Positions 25,025 through 33,705 of a stretch of 64,000 nt of DNA are shown piece after piece. The stretch lies in NCBI GenBank assembly GCA_900314645.1, contig OMWB01000003.1, forward strand, positions 124,001 to 188,000. Direction: 5' to 3'. The stretch comes from an uncultured Actinomycetes bacterium. Its GTDB lineage: Bacteria > Actinomycetota > Coriobacteriia > Coriobacteriales > Atopobiaceae. The position numbers and the translations under genes were made by a program. Within the stretch, counting starts at the first letter, position 1, and each line of letters begins with the position of its first letter. The notes beneath the pieces were generated by a model. That model did no database searches, was not told the DNA's origin, and saw only the letters and a program-made list of their open reading frames with translations.

Positions 25025-26071
25025 ATGAACTACGAGGTAGACGAGCAATTCTTGGTCAGGACGCTCAAGAAGCTCGTGAAGTGCGACAGCCCGGTTGGCT
25101 ATTACCCCGAGATCCACGAGCTGATGGGAAGAATCGTGAGCCAGTGGGGCTATGAGCTCACCTTTGATCGCAAGGCTACGGCGTACGTGCGCGTGCCGGG
25201 CAAGGATTGCTCAAAGACCGTGCTCGTCGGTGCCCATCTCGATACCATCGGGCTTGTGGTGCGCGGCATCAACGACAACGGTACCCTGCGCGTGCGCATG
25301 CTCGGAGGCATCAACTATTCCGACATTGAGGGAGAGACCTGCTACGTTCATACGCGCAAGGGCGAAACGGTAGTGGGCCAGATCATCCACAACAAGCATT
25401 CGGTGCATGTGTGGGAAGACTGCCGTGATGACCCGCGCAACGAGGACACCATGTCCATCTCCATCCCTGACTGCAAGAGCCCCGAAGACGTCAAGGCGCT
25501 GGGCATCACGCAGGGCGCCTTGGTGGGCGTCGATCCGCACTACTTCGATATGGGCAACGGCTTCATCGTGAGCCGCCACATCGATGACAAGAGCTGCGTG
25601 GCCGTGCTCCTCGGTGAGCTGCGCTGGCTGGCAAAGATCGGCGAGAAGCCTGCGTACGACACGATCTTTGCCTTCCCCATGTATGAGGAGATTGGCCACG
25701 GAGGCACCTTCGTACCCGAGGGCGTGGACGAGTATGTCGCGCTGGACATCACGCTCATCGGGCCGGACTATAGCTCCGACGAGCACAGCGTTGCCGTCAT
25801 GGCATCTGACGCCAAGGGTCCCTACGACTGGAACCTCACCAACCGCCTGATTGCGTGTGCCGAGCAGGTCTGCGACCCGGACAAGTGGAACGTGCAGGTG
25901 GGCTTCCATTACTCCACCGATGGCAACGCCGCAAGCCATGCGGCCAACGACCTCTATTGGGGCGCCTTCGGGCCGTCGGTCATCAACAGCCACAGTCGCG
26001 AGCGTTGCCACATTGACGCGATCGTTCAGACGGAGAAGCTGTGTCGCGCGTACCTTATGGGTGTGGCATAG
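25025..26071 (+). CDS. M42 family metallopeptidase (glutamyl aminopeptidase type)
   Basis: A cytoplasmic dinuclear aminopeptidase of 348 residues (PepA/FrvX/TET family). Ligand and catalytic residues expected for M42 are visible: His71 in GAHLDTIG, Asp187/188 in SRHIDDKSC, Glu221-Glu222 in MYEEIGHGG, Asp241 in ALDIT, and His323 in NSHSRERC. It follows pepT by 58 bases and continues the peptide-degradation theme. Side-chain preference cannot be read from sequence; members are often active on Glu/Asp or Leu, and many form large TET assemblies. Confidence 0.9.
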   Translation: MNYEVDEQFLVRTLKKLVKCDSPVGYYPEIHELMGRIVSQWGYELTFDRKATAYVRVPGKDCSKTVLVGAHLDTIGLVVRGINDNGTLRVRMLGGINYSDIEGETCYVHTRKGETVVGQIIHNKHSVHVWEDCRDDPRNEDTMSISIPDCKSPEDVKALGITQGALVGVDPHYFDMGNGFIVSRHIDDKSCVAVLLGELRWLAKIGEKPAYDTIFAFPMYEEIGHGGTFVPEGVDEYVALDITLIGPDYSSDEHSVAVMASDAKGPYDWNLTNRLIACAEQVCDPDKWNVQVGFHYSTDGNAASHAANDLYWGAFGPSVINSHSRERCHIDAIVQTEKLCRAYLMGVA

Positions 26072-26074
26072 GCC

Positions 26075-26722
26075 ATGTATACCGTCTTTTTGGCAGGGAG
26101 CATCGCGTCAGGTAAGTCGACCGTGGCAGCTGAGCTCGAGCGGCTTGGCGCATGGCGCGTCGACCTCGACCAGATTTCGCGCGAGGTGCTTGAGCCTGGC
26201 ACGCCGACCACGTATGCCGTAGCAGAGGCGTTTGGGCAGGACCTGCTCGACCCAGAGACTGGAGAGCTCAACCGTAGGCTCTTGGCAGCTCGGGCGTTCG
26301 CCACGCGCGAGGATGCGCAGCGTCTTGAGGAGCTGGAGCTGCCTGCCATTCGTGCGCGCCTTGGCGAGGTCCTGACGAGCTCGGTCTGTGGTGCATGGGA
26401 GCCGGCTTGCTGCGTGGTGGAGATCCCCCTGCTTGACCGCATGGTCGATTCGTTTGACCTTGCGGATGAGATCGTGGTGGTAAACCTTCCCGTAGCGGTG
26501 CGGCGCGAGCGTGCGATAGGCCGAGGCATGACGGCGGAAGACTTTGATGCGCGTGCGGCTAATCAGCCAACGGACGAATGGCTGCTCTCGCATGCCGACA
26601 CGGTGATTTCTAACGAGGGCTCGCTCGATGACCTGCTAACCCAGGTGCAGGCGTGGTGGGATGCACATGAGCGTGCGGGGTGGCGAAGCCGATGCGATGG
26701 GGGTGTGGCACATGGGGCCTGA
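26075..26722 (+). CDS. coaE: Dephospho-CoA kinase
   Basis: This P-loop kinase phosphorylates the ribose 3'-OH of dephospho-CoA, the last step of CoA synthesis. The nucleotide loop GSIASGKST is at about 8-16, with DLDQISREVLEPG as the following CoaE block and a lid region around RRERAIGRGMTAEDFDARAANQ. It has 215 residues, the usual size. It starts 3 bases after the peptidase stop and overlaps the next gene, so it is probably co-transcribed with both. Confidence 0.88.
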   Translation: MYTVFLAGSIASGKSTVAAELERLGAWRVDLDQISREVLEPGTPTTYAVAEAFGQDLLDPETGELNRRLLAARAFATREDAQRLEELELPAIRARLGEVLTSSVCGAWEPACCVVEIPLLDRMVDSFDLADEIVVVNLPVAVRRERAIGRGMTAEDFDARAANQPTDEWLLSHADTVISNEGSLDDLLTQVQAWWDAHERAGWRSRCDGGVAHGA

Positions 26723-27305
26723 ATATCGCTTCTGGCGATGGTTTCGCACCATCCCCTTGCTGGTAGTTGCCGTGGTGGGCCTGCTGTCGCTCGGCATCTC
26801 GATCGCGCCGGGGTTTGTCCTGCGTAAGGTGCTCTTTCCCGTGCAGCACGAGGAGGCAATCCTCGAGTCCTCCGCGCGCCATGGGATAGACCCCCTCTTG
26901 GTGTGTGCGGTCATCAAGTGCGAGTCCAATTGGGTAGAGAACGCCGAGTCTGGGGCGGGCGCCGTGGGTTTGATGCAAGTGATGCCCTCGACCGCCGAGA
27001 CTCTCGCCGGGTGGGGCTATGTCGACTCCTGGTCATACGACCCAATTAACCTGACTGATCCCGCAACGGGTATCGAATACGGTTGTGCCTGCCTGCAGTA
27101 TCTGAGCGAGAACCTCGATGACACTGACCAAGTGATCGCGGCATACAACGCAGGCCTCGGCACGGTGCAGGACTGGATGGACGGTGGCATGCCCGACATC
27201 TCGGATGCCATCACCTATCCAGAGACTCGGTTCTATCTGATACGCGTCAAGGAATCGTATGACATGTATCGGCGTTTCTACGACGCCAACTTGCAGCCCA
27301 TCTAG
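26712..27305 (+). CDS. Membrane-anchored lytic transglycosylase (SLT domain)
   Basis: A 197-residue murein-cleaving enzyme with one N-terminal membrane helix (about 13-35) and an extracytoplasmic SLT/lysozyme-like domain. The catalytic Glu71 lies in VIKCESNWVENAES, followed by the diagnostic GAGAVGLMQVMPSTA, and later by IAAYNAGLGTVQDW. It would make 1,6-anhydromuropeptides during wall remodelling. The ATG at 26712 is chosen because GGGGGTG precedes it; it overlaps coaE by 11 bases. Upstream starts at 26661 or 26697 remain possible. Confidence 0.88.
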   Translation: MGPEYRFWRWFRTIPLLVVAVVGLLSLGISIAPGFVLRKVLFPVQHEEAILESSARHGIDPLLVCAVIKCESNWVENAESGAGAVGLMQVMPSTAETLAGWGYVDSWSYDPINLTDPATGIEYGCACLQYLSENLDDTDQVIAAYNAGLGTVQDWMDGGMPDISDAITYPETRFYLIRVKESYDMYRRFYDANLQPI

Positions 27306-27321
27306 CTTGATGGGCACGGCA

Positions 27322-27358
27322 AAGGGTCCGGCATCCTCAACGTGGATGCCGGACCCTT
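27322..27358. terminator. Strong terminator between transglycosylase and convergent TPR gene
   Basis: AAGGGTCCGGCATC (27322-27335) pairs perfectly over 14 bp with GATGCCGGACCCTT (27345-27358). It lies between convergent genes and could act in both directions. Confidence 0.8.
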
Positions 27359-27407
27359 GCATTGTGCGTCCGTCAGGGGTGTGGCCCACCACTTGACCTG
27401 TGGTGTC

Positions 27408-29873
27408 CTAATGACGGTCAAGCGAGTGATAGACGCCCATCATGACATCGTCGTTGCCCAGGCTGAAGAGGGTGCCGACGAGCGGACGCGCGACCCAGAA
27501 GATGCCTTCGTCAGCACACAGGGTTGCTGCGGCAAGCGTGCGACGCTTGTCGGACTCGTCGCAGCCCAGAGGAATGCCCTCCTTGGCCAGCAGGGCAACG
27601 ACCTCCTCTTCCTCAAAGCGGTGGAGATTGTCATCGGAGTTCAGCAGGTCATCAAGCTCCTCACGTGCCTCGCGCGCCATCTCGGAGTCCCACGTCAAAG
27701 AACGCTGGTAGCACGCAACGGCAAGGTCCTCTCGGCCCAGCTTCCACTCCATGAACGCAAGGCGATAGTGGCAGATGGCCGCGTCGCGCGGGGTGCTTGC
27801 GTAGCGCAGGATGGACTTGATGAGATCCGCCGCCTCATAGATGCGCGATTGATGCTCGAGCACACGTACCTTGCGCATTGCGGCATGGATGGACTGCGGC
27901 GCGATGCGGCCCATCTCGTCGGCCATCGCCATGGCTTTGTCGTGCACTTCGAGCATGTCGTAGGCAATCGAGAGGTTGGCGAGCGCGTTATAGTAGGCGT
28001 CCGGCACCAGGCGCACGGCGCGACGGTGATCGTCGATGTCGAGGTTAAAGCGGATGCGCTCGGAAACGGAACCGAAGTAGCGATAGACGGTGTCGGAGTC
28101 ATCCAGGTAGGCGCCGAGCGACTGGATGGGGGCGAGTGCCTCAGAGAGCACCGAGACGGCTCGGTCCGGGTCCGCCGGCCCGTCAGACTCATCCAGCGCC
28201 TCCTCGGACTGGGCCACTGCACGTTCAAGGCTGGTTCCCGCAATGAAGATGTGCCCCAGCTCGTCCTTGTCGGTGGCGTCAACCGTTCCCGCAAGCAGGT
28301 GCTCGATGGTTCGGTTGCATGCCTCCGTCACCGTGATGTCACGCGCGTCAAAGAGCTGTTGCTTGAGGCGAGAGACAATCTGCTCGGTGGTCTCCCAGGG
28401 CTCGGCAGTGAGGGAGTCCCATGCGGCGATGCGCCCCGCGTTCTCGTTTATACCGAGGTCGGACACGGTGCGAGCGCCCGTGACGGTGCGCAGTTGATCT
28501 GAGGTTGGACGGTCTACCAGCTCGGGATATATGAAGCGCCAGCTGGGTGAGACCAGCTCGTCATCGAAGGTGAGGAAGGGCTCCACTGGCTGGAACCAGC
28601 CGTCAGGGCCGAAGTTGGCGCGAATTGACTCGCTGGTGGGGAAGCCGTTGGACTCGAGAGCAGAGTCACTGGTGAAGAGCATGTCCAACTGAGAGACGAG
28701 GCGCTGGTCAAAGCGAATGGAGAGAAGGGTCTCAGCGCTGCCGCGCTCGTGGCAATTGACGTAGACCGTCGTGAGGAGCGGCTCTTCCCCGAGGACAGAG
28801 TGCTTGAGGGCCTCGCTGGCAAGCAGCGTCGCCACCCTGAGCGCATACGAGCGAGCCAGCGGCGTCTGCACCGTTGGGTTGGTGGAGAAAATGGCCATGC
28901 AGCGTGGACGCGGTATCTCAAGCGAGATGGCGGCTACGTGTTCGGCAACGTTGGCGCGGTGGTCGTGCACGACGCGGAAGGGGGTGACGGCGCACTCTGC
29001 AATCGAGGCGATGCGCGCGCGAACGGCCCACTCGCCCGGCACCTCTGCCGTGCCTTTCCCGGGATAGGCAGCGCTGAGCGCTGCGCTTACGTCGTATGGC
29101 TCGATGTGCTGTGCGGACAGCTGAGAAAAGACCTTGCGCGCAACCTCTGGATGGCACTCGTCAACGGAGGCAGTTGACGCAAGGCCACCGAGGTCTTGGT
29201 TGACGCAAAGGGCGCCCTCGATGGAGACGAGGCGGTCGTAATCCTCGTCATCAAGCTCTGAGGCATTGGCACGCAACCAGAAATGACGTGTGCGGGTAAG
29301 ACGGCCTGCCTCAAAGGTTGGCGCGTTGTCCCAGCTCATAAGCCCGGCCGCCTCAAGCATGCTGGCAAGATGGCGGTTGGTGCCACCCTGCGGCGAGGTT
29401 TCGTGGCGGACGAGGTCCTTGAGCGTGGCGGCCACATCATGCGAGCGGGTGATGAGGTTGGCAACCTCTTCGGTGCCGTCAGAGGGACGAGCGCCTCGCC
29501 CGGAGGGGGCAACTGCCGGCCCAGAGGGACCATCCTGCTCAAGTGGGCTCTCCGCGACAGGTACCCTGACGCCTTGCTGGTCCGGGCCGGCAATGGTGGT
29601 GCGGGAAACGATCTGCGGTCCGTTGCTGCCGGGCTTCGTCGCGATTGGAGCATAGCTCGGCCCCGTTGCGGGTGCGCCTTCCTTCTTGCGGCCCATGATG
29701 TGCGGCAAGGCGATGAGCGTTCCGCCTGAGGTGATGGCTATCAGGGCGATAACCAGCGCAAACATGATAAGGCCAAACTCTTCGCCGTCAAAGAGGAACG
29801 AGAAGGCCATGGCGACAAATATGAGGCCCACCAAAATAACTAGGACACCCAAGATGGTGCACAGCACGGTCAT
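27408..29873 (-). CDS. Large membrane protein with C-terminal TPR-like helices, function unknown
   Basis: I do not recognise this 821-residue protein. Two membrane helices are at about 3-27 and 33-57, then a Pro/Gly-rich linker, a large cytoplasmic-looking middle without known motifs, and a C-terminal helical region (last roughly 200 residues) with TPR-like repeats such as ALANLSIAYDMLEVHDKAMA and HYRLAFMEWKLGREDLAVAC. TPRs suggest a scaffold or regulator of an envelope complex. The frame opens at 29930, but those first codons are unlike its neighbours and the ATG at 29873 has GGAGGA at good distance directly before the first helix. It is divergent from uvrB. Confidence 0.75.
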   Translation of the reverse strand: MTVLCTILGVLVILVGLIFVAMAFSFLFDGEEFGLIMFALVIALIAITSGGTLIALPHIMGRKKEGAPATGPSYAPIATKPGSNGPQIVSRTTIAGPDQQGVRVPVAESPLEQDGPSGPAVAPSGRGARPSDGTEEVANLITRSHDVAATLKDLVRHETSPQGGTNRHLASMLEAAGLMSWDNAPTFEAGRLTRTRHFWLRANASELDDEDYDRLVSIEGALCVNQDLGGLASTASVDECHPEVARKVFSQLSAQHIEPYDVSAALSAAYPGKGTAEVPGEWAVRARIASIAECAVTPFRVVHDHRANVAEHVAAISLEIPRPRCMAIFSTNPTVQTPLARSYALRVATLLASEALKHSVLGEEPLLTTVYVNCHERGSAETLLSIRFDQRLVSQLDMLFTSDSALESNGFPTSESIRANFGPDGWFQPVEPFLTFDDELVSPSWRFIYPELVDRPTSDQLRTVTGARTVSDLGINENAGRIAAWDSLTAEPWETTEQIVSRLKQQLFDARDITVTEACNRTIEHLLAGTVDATDKDELGHIFIAGTSLERAVAQSEEALDESDGPADPDRAVSVLSEALAPIQSLGAYLDDSDTVYRYFGSVSERIRFNLDIDDHRRAVRLVPDAYYNALANLSIAYDMLEVHDKAMAMADEMGRIAPQSIHAAMRKVRVLEHQSRIYEAADLIKSILRYASTPRDAAICHYRLAFMEWKLGREDLAVACYQRSLTWDSEMAREAREELDDLLNSDDNLHRFEEEEVVALLAKEGIPLGCDESDKRRTLAAATLCADEGIFWVARPLVGTLFSLGNDDVMMGVYHSLDRH

Positions 29874-29968
29874 GACGGTTCCTCCGCGCTCGTCCTGAAG
29901 AAGGCTCTGTGTCTTTGGTTCTGTACGCATTGGTCACTCCAGCGTGTCGTAAGAGCAGGTAACACATT

Positions 29969-29974
29969 ATTGTA
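29969..29974 (-). promoter_or_regulatory. Candidate -10 element of the TPR membrane protein gene
   Basis: On the minus strand TACAAT (29974-29969) lies about 95 bases before the chosen start. No convincing -35 at 16-18 bases was found, so this is tentative. Confidence 0.35.
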
Positions 29975-30039
29975 CAGCGCGGCCAGACATTAAGGCGGCG
30001 AAGCCTCCCATTGTCCGTGTGCGGAAAGGCGCAATAGGG

Positions 30040-30064
30040 TACACTAGTTCGAACAAACACACGA
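30040..30064 (+). promoter_or_regulatory. Candidate uvrB promoter -10 with LexA-like half site
   Basis: TACACT (30040-30045) is a plausible -10. It is followed by TCGAACAAACACACGA (30049-30064), in which the first half matches the actinobacterial/Bacillus SOS half site (CGAAC) while the second half matches only 3 of 6 bases of GTTCGA. SOS control of uvrB is common, but this site is degenerate. Confidence 0.35.
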
Positions 30065-30075
30065 GAGGGGATAGC

Positions 30076-32304
30076 GTGGCAGTAGTCGGTCACTTTGGAG
30101 GAGAGCTGAGGCGCTTCGGGCGGCAGGAAGATGACGTGCGGCTTGAGGTGGTATCGCCCTATGAGCCCGCGGGAGACCAGCCGCAGGCCATCGCCAAGCT
30201 GGCAAAGGGTGTTGAGGACGGCCTGCGCTACCAAACGCTGATGGGCGTGACGGGCTCGGGCAAGACGTTCACCATGGCAAAGCTCATCGAGGCTACGCAG
30301 AAGCCTACGCTCATCATGGAGCCTAACAAGACGCTTGCGGCACAGGTCGCGAGCGAGATGCGTGAGCTCTTCCCTCATAACGCGGTGGTCTACTTTGTCA
30401 GTTACTACGACTATTACCAGCCCGAGGCCTACGTGCCCCAGACTGACACCTACATCGAGAAGGACGCCTCCATCAACGAGGAGGTCGAGAAGCTTCGTCA
30501 CCAAGCCACGTCGAGCCTGCTCAGTCGTCGCGATGTCATCGTGGTGGCGTCCGTCAGCTGCATCTACGGTATCGGCAGCCCCGAGGACTACGCCGGCCTG
30601 GCGCCCACGGTCAGCAAGGACGAGCCGCTTGAGCGCGATGATCTCATTCGCGCGCTCATAGACATTCAGTATGATCGCAACGACTACGATATCCAGCGCG
30701 GACACTTCCGGGTGCGGGGAGACACCGTCGACGTGTTCCCACCCTATGCGGAGAACCCGCTGCGTATCAGCTTCTTCGGCGACGAGGTGGAGTTCATCGC
30801 CGAGGTTGACAAGGTGACGGGCGAGATTGTGCGCGAGTTTGATGCCATACCCATCTGGCCTGCCTCGCACTACGTGACGGAGCGGCCCAAGGTCACCCAG
30901 GCGCTGCATACCATCTCCGAGGAGCTCGAAGGACGTGTCGCGGAGCTCAAGGCAGCCGACCGCATCCTTGAGGCGCAGCGCCTGGCACAGCGCACCGCGT
31001 ATGACCTCGAGATGCTCGAGACCATGGGCTACTGCTCGGGCATCGAGAACTATTCGCGCCACATGGACGGTCGAGCTCCGGGCGAGCCGCCCTATACGCT
31101 CATTGACTACTTCCCCGAAGACATGCTGTGCATCATCGACGAGAGCCATGTCACGGTGCCTCAGATTCGCGGCATGTACGAGGGAGACCGCTCGCGTAAG
31201 GTGACGCTGGTGGAGCATGGCTTCCGCCTGCCCTCGGCGCTCGATAACCGGCCCCTGCGCTTTGATGAGTTTGAGCAGCGTGTTCCGCAGTACGTCTACG
31301 TGTCCGCAACACCCGGAGATTACGAAGAGTCGGTCTCGCAGCAACAGGTTGAGCAGGTCATTAGGCCGACGGGCCTCCTTGACCCTTTGATTGACGTACG
31401 TCCCGTGCGGGGCCAGATCGACGACCTCATCGACGAGATTAAGGCTCGCACGGTAAAGGGAGACCGCGTTCTGGTTACCACCCTTACCAAGCGCATGGCT
31501 GAAGACTTGACCGACCACCTGCTCGACGAGGGCGTGAAGGTCAACTACATGCACTCTGACACGGCCACGCTTGACCGCGTGGAGATCATCCGTGACCTGC
31601 GCGTGGGCAAGATTTCCGTGCTGGTGGGCATCAACCTTCTGCGAGAGGGCCTCGACATCCCTGAGGTTTCGCTTGTGGCCATCCTGGATGCCGACAAGGA
31701 AGGCTTCCTGCGCAACCGCCGCTCGCTCATCCAGACGATGGGCCGCGCTGCTCGCAACGCGCAGGGCCAGGTCATCATGTACGCCGACGTCGTCACGGAC
31801 TCGATGCGCGAGGCCATCGACGAGACGCGCCGCCGCCGCAGGCTGCAGGAGGCCTTCAACGAGGAGCACGGCATCGTTCCCAAGACCGTCAAGAAGTCCA
31901 TCACTGATGTGACGAGCTTTATCTCAGACGCTGACGCGACGCTCGAGGGCAAGGGGCGGAGCAGGGGAGACTCACTGGGCCACGGCGCGTTCTATACGGG
32001 TGGAGATGGCGCGCCTGACGCGCACTCCGAGCACGAGGCAACGGTTGCGAGCGTTGCCGACGAGCTGTCTCAGCTGCCTCCCGAAGAGGTCCAGGCAGTG
32101 CTTTCCGCGCTTGAGGAGGAGATGGCCGAGGCCAGTGCCGCCATGGACTTCGAGCGGGCGGCAAAGCTGCGCGACCAGGTGGTTGAGCTGCGTCAGGCGC
32201 TAGAGGGGACTTCTGAAGAGGAGGTCATCGCCCGCCTGAAGCAGGGAGCGCGCAAGGGAAGCGCCCATGCCACCCGCCGCAAATGGAAGCGCCACAAGAA
32301 GTAG
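30076..32304 (+). CDS. uvrB: UvrABC system protein B
   Basis: The damage-verifying helicase-like subunit of nucleotide excision repair (742 residues). It has Walker [11 protein letters not shown], the beta-hairpin region [25 protein letters not shown]-type box IIDESH, helicase motif VI (QTMGRAARN), and a C-terminal UVR domain ([23 protein letters not shown] region) that contacts UvrC. The start is probably GTG at 30076 (GAGGGGATAGC before it), not the ATG at 30019, which lies over the promoter. uvrA is encoded 17 kb away. The next gene begins 14 bases after its stop. Confidence 0.95.
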   Translation: MAVVGHFGGELRRFGRQEDDVRLEVVSPYEPAGDQPQAIAKLAKGVEDGLRYQTLMGVTGSGKTFTMAKLIEATQKPTLIMEPNKTLAAQVASEMRELFPHNAVVYFVSYYDYYQPEAYVPQTDTYIEKDASINEEVEKLRHQATSSLLSRRDVIVVASVSCIYGIGSPEDYAGLAPTVSKDEPLERDDLIRALIDIQYDRNDYDIQRGHFRVRGDTVDVFPPYAENPLRISFFGDEVEFIAEVDKVTGEIVREFDAIPIWPASHYVTERPKVTQALHTISEELEGRVAELKAADRILEAQRLAQRTAYDLEMLETMGYCSGIENYSRHMDGRAPGEPPYTLIDYFPEDMLCIIDESHVTVPQIRGMYEGDRSRKVTLVEHGFRLPSALDNRPLRFDEFEQRVPQYVYVSATPGDYEESVSQQQVEQVIRPTGLLDPLIDVRPVRGQIDDLIDEIKARTVKGDRVLVTTLTKRMAEDLTDHLLDEGVKVNYMHSDTATLDRVEIIRDLRVGKISVLVGINLLREGLDIPEVSLVAILDADKEGFLRNRRSLIQTMGRAARNAQGQVIMYADVVTDSMREAIDETRRRRRLQEAFNEEHGIVPKTVKKSITDVTSFISDADATLEGKGRSRGDSLGHGAFYTGGDGAPDAHSEHEATVASVADELSQLPPEEVQAVLSALEEEMAEASAAMDFERAAKLRDQVVELRQALEGTSEEEVIARLKQGARKGSAHATRRKWKRHKK

Positions 32305-32318
32305 CAGGCTGAAGACGC

Positions 32319-32915
32319 ATGCAGGGCAGAACACATATCGGTGTCGGGACCGCTGCCGCACTCGCCGTGGTGCGTCCAACCGGTATGGCGGGCTGCGTGG
32401 CGTGCGTACTTGGCGCCGCGTTGGGAAGCCTCATCTGTGACATCGACGTGCGCCCGAGCGATCGGCAACGCACCGCCTTCCGCCTGAGCATGGCAATCTT
32501 GGTTATTGCGCTCATGCTTCTGGCCTACGACGCCGGAAGCGGCGGGGTGGTTCTTTCGGCCGCAGTCGCCCATCTCGGGCCAGAGCTCGTGCTTGGCGCC
32601 GCTGGGTTTGTGGCGACGAGCGTCTTTGGCGCGCTGACATCGCATCGCACGTTTGCCCATTCGCTGGTAGCGCTTGGGCTGTGGACGACTTCTCTCGAGC
32701 TGCTCTGGCCGGCACTTGCGCTGCCCTTTGCGGTGGGGGTGGCCTCGCATCTCGTGCTCGACCTGACCAACAAACAGGGGGTCCAGCTCTTTTGGCCACT
32801 CAAGGTCGAGGTGTCGCTCGGGCTTTGGAAGTCCGACGGATACGTGGACAACCTGCTTGCAATCGTTGGACTGGTTGCGGCGGTGGTGCTGTTTGTCGTC
32901 GGAGTTGCCACATAG
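32319..32915 (+). CDS. YdjM-like membrane-bound metal-dependent hydrolase family protein
   Basis: A 198-residue integral membrane protein of the DUF457/YdjM family, with about four to five hydrophobic helices. Conserved family elements are the N-terminal RTHIGVG (His6), CDIDVRPSD, SHRTFAHSL and SHLVLDLTNKQGVQLFWP, whose His and Asp residues are thought to bind metal. The substrate is unknown; membrane phospholipid or lipid-linked substrates have been suggested for relatives. E. coli ydjM is an SOS gene, so its position 14 bases after uvrB is notable. Confidence 0.8.
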   Translation: MQGRTHIGVGTAAALAVVRPTGMAGCVACVLGAALGSLICDIDVRPSDRQRTAFRLSMAILVIALMLLAYDAGSGGVVLSAAVAHLGPELVLGAAGFVATSVFGALTSHRTFAHSLVALGLWTTSLELLWPALALPFAVGVASHLVLDLTNKQGVQLFWPLKVEVSLGLWKSDGYVDNLLAIVGLVAAVVLFVVGVAT

Positions 32916-32946
32916 AACGGTATTTGCCCACTCACGGGTGACCCAT

Positions 32947-33012
32947 GCCTCCTCGGCGAGCGTGGCCCATACAATAGGAGTATCTGTACCGTCACCAACT
33001 GACCGAGGAGGC
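32947..33012 (+). promoter_or_regulatory. Inverted repeat masking the ribosome binding site of the RpiB-like gene
   Basis: GCCTCCTCGG (32947-32956) is a perfect complement of CCGAGGAGGC (33003-33012), which contains the GAGGAGG ribosome binding site. A transcript reading in from upstream could hide the site, while one starting after a TACAAT -10-like element (32970-32975) would leave it open. This is an inference from base pairing only. Confidence 0.45.
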
Positions 33013-33016
33013 ACTC

Positions 33017-33478
33017 ATGAGAATCGCAATGGCAAACGATCACGCAGGAACCGCCTTGAAGAACGAGATCAAGGCTTGGCTTGAGTCTGAGGGTCATGAG
33101 GTAAAGGACTTTGGCACCTACGACATGGAAGGCTGCGACCTGTCTGACTTCGTCTACCCTGCCTCTCTGGCAGTTGCCAAGGGGGAGTGCGACCGCGGCA
33201 TCTTTGTGGACGGCGTGGGCTACGGCAGCGCCATGATCGCCAACAAGCTGCGCGGCATTTTCGCCTGCGTGTGCCAGGACCCCGTGTGTGCCGAGCTTTC
33301 TCGCCAGCACAATGACGCCAACGTCTTGTGCCTCGGCGGGAAGATTATCGGCCCCGTGCTTGCGATGGCTATCGTCAAGACGTGGATGTCGACCGACGCC
33401 TTCATGGAGGAGAAGTACACGCGCCGCCGTGACAAGGTCGCAAAGATCGATGAAGACCATACGGTGCCGGTGAAGTAA
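33017..33478 (+). CDS. RpiB/LacAB-family sugar-phosphate isomerase, Asp variant
   Basis: A 153-residue member of the ribose-5-phosphate isomerase B family. ANDHAGTALK (about 6-15) binds the phosphate and VGYGSAMIANK (about 67-77) forms the active-site loop. In E. coli-type RpiB the acid/base is a cysteine in CGTGIG; here the aligned position is Asp65 (FVDGVGYGS). A subfamily with Asp at this place is, as far as I recall, common among uncharacterised relatives, so substrate and mechanism may differ from ribose-5-phosphate isomerisation. An RpiB role would suit the nucleoside-salvage and transketolase genes in the window. Confidence 0.85.
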   Translation: MRIAMANDHAGTALKNEIKAWLESEGHEVKDFGTYDMEGCDLSDFVYPASLAVAKGECDRGIFVDGVGYGSAMIANKLRGIFACVCQDPVCAELSRQHNDANVLCLGGKIIGPVLAMAIVKTWMSTDAFMEEKYTRRRDKVAKIDEDHTVPVK

Positions 33479-33511
33479 CCGTTATATCGGTACCACGTGT
33501 GCCTTGTTGCC

Positions 33512-33544
33512 GCCTCGCTCTCGCTCCCCAGGCGAGGGCGAGGC
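33512..33544 (+). terminator. Hairpin after the RpiB-like gene
   Basis: GCCTCGCTCTCGC (33512-33524) pairs with GCGAGGGCGAGGC (33532-33544) with one mismatch. There is no U-tract, so it may be a terminator or 3' stabiliser. Confidence 0.5.
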
Positions 33545-33636
33545 ACATGTATGCCAACGCACGTCGGGCTCTGTTTTGCTGCCTGCAACAGTTAGCCGCA
33601 TGATACAGTTGTAGGCAATCTCGCTGCGTCAGGTCA

Positions 33637-33666
33637 TTGCGTTTCTCTGCTCTGGCTGTCTATGAT
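33637..33666 (+). promoter_or_regulatory. Candidate promoter of the clostripain-like gene
   Basis: TTGCGT (33637-33642) and TATGAT (33661-33666) are separated by 18 bases and end 40 bases before the chosen ATG. Confidence 0.5.
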
Positions 33667-33705
33667 GCGCACTTGTCATATCCACGCCTACAGAAGGGGC
33701 CTTTC

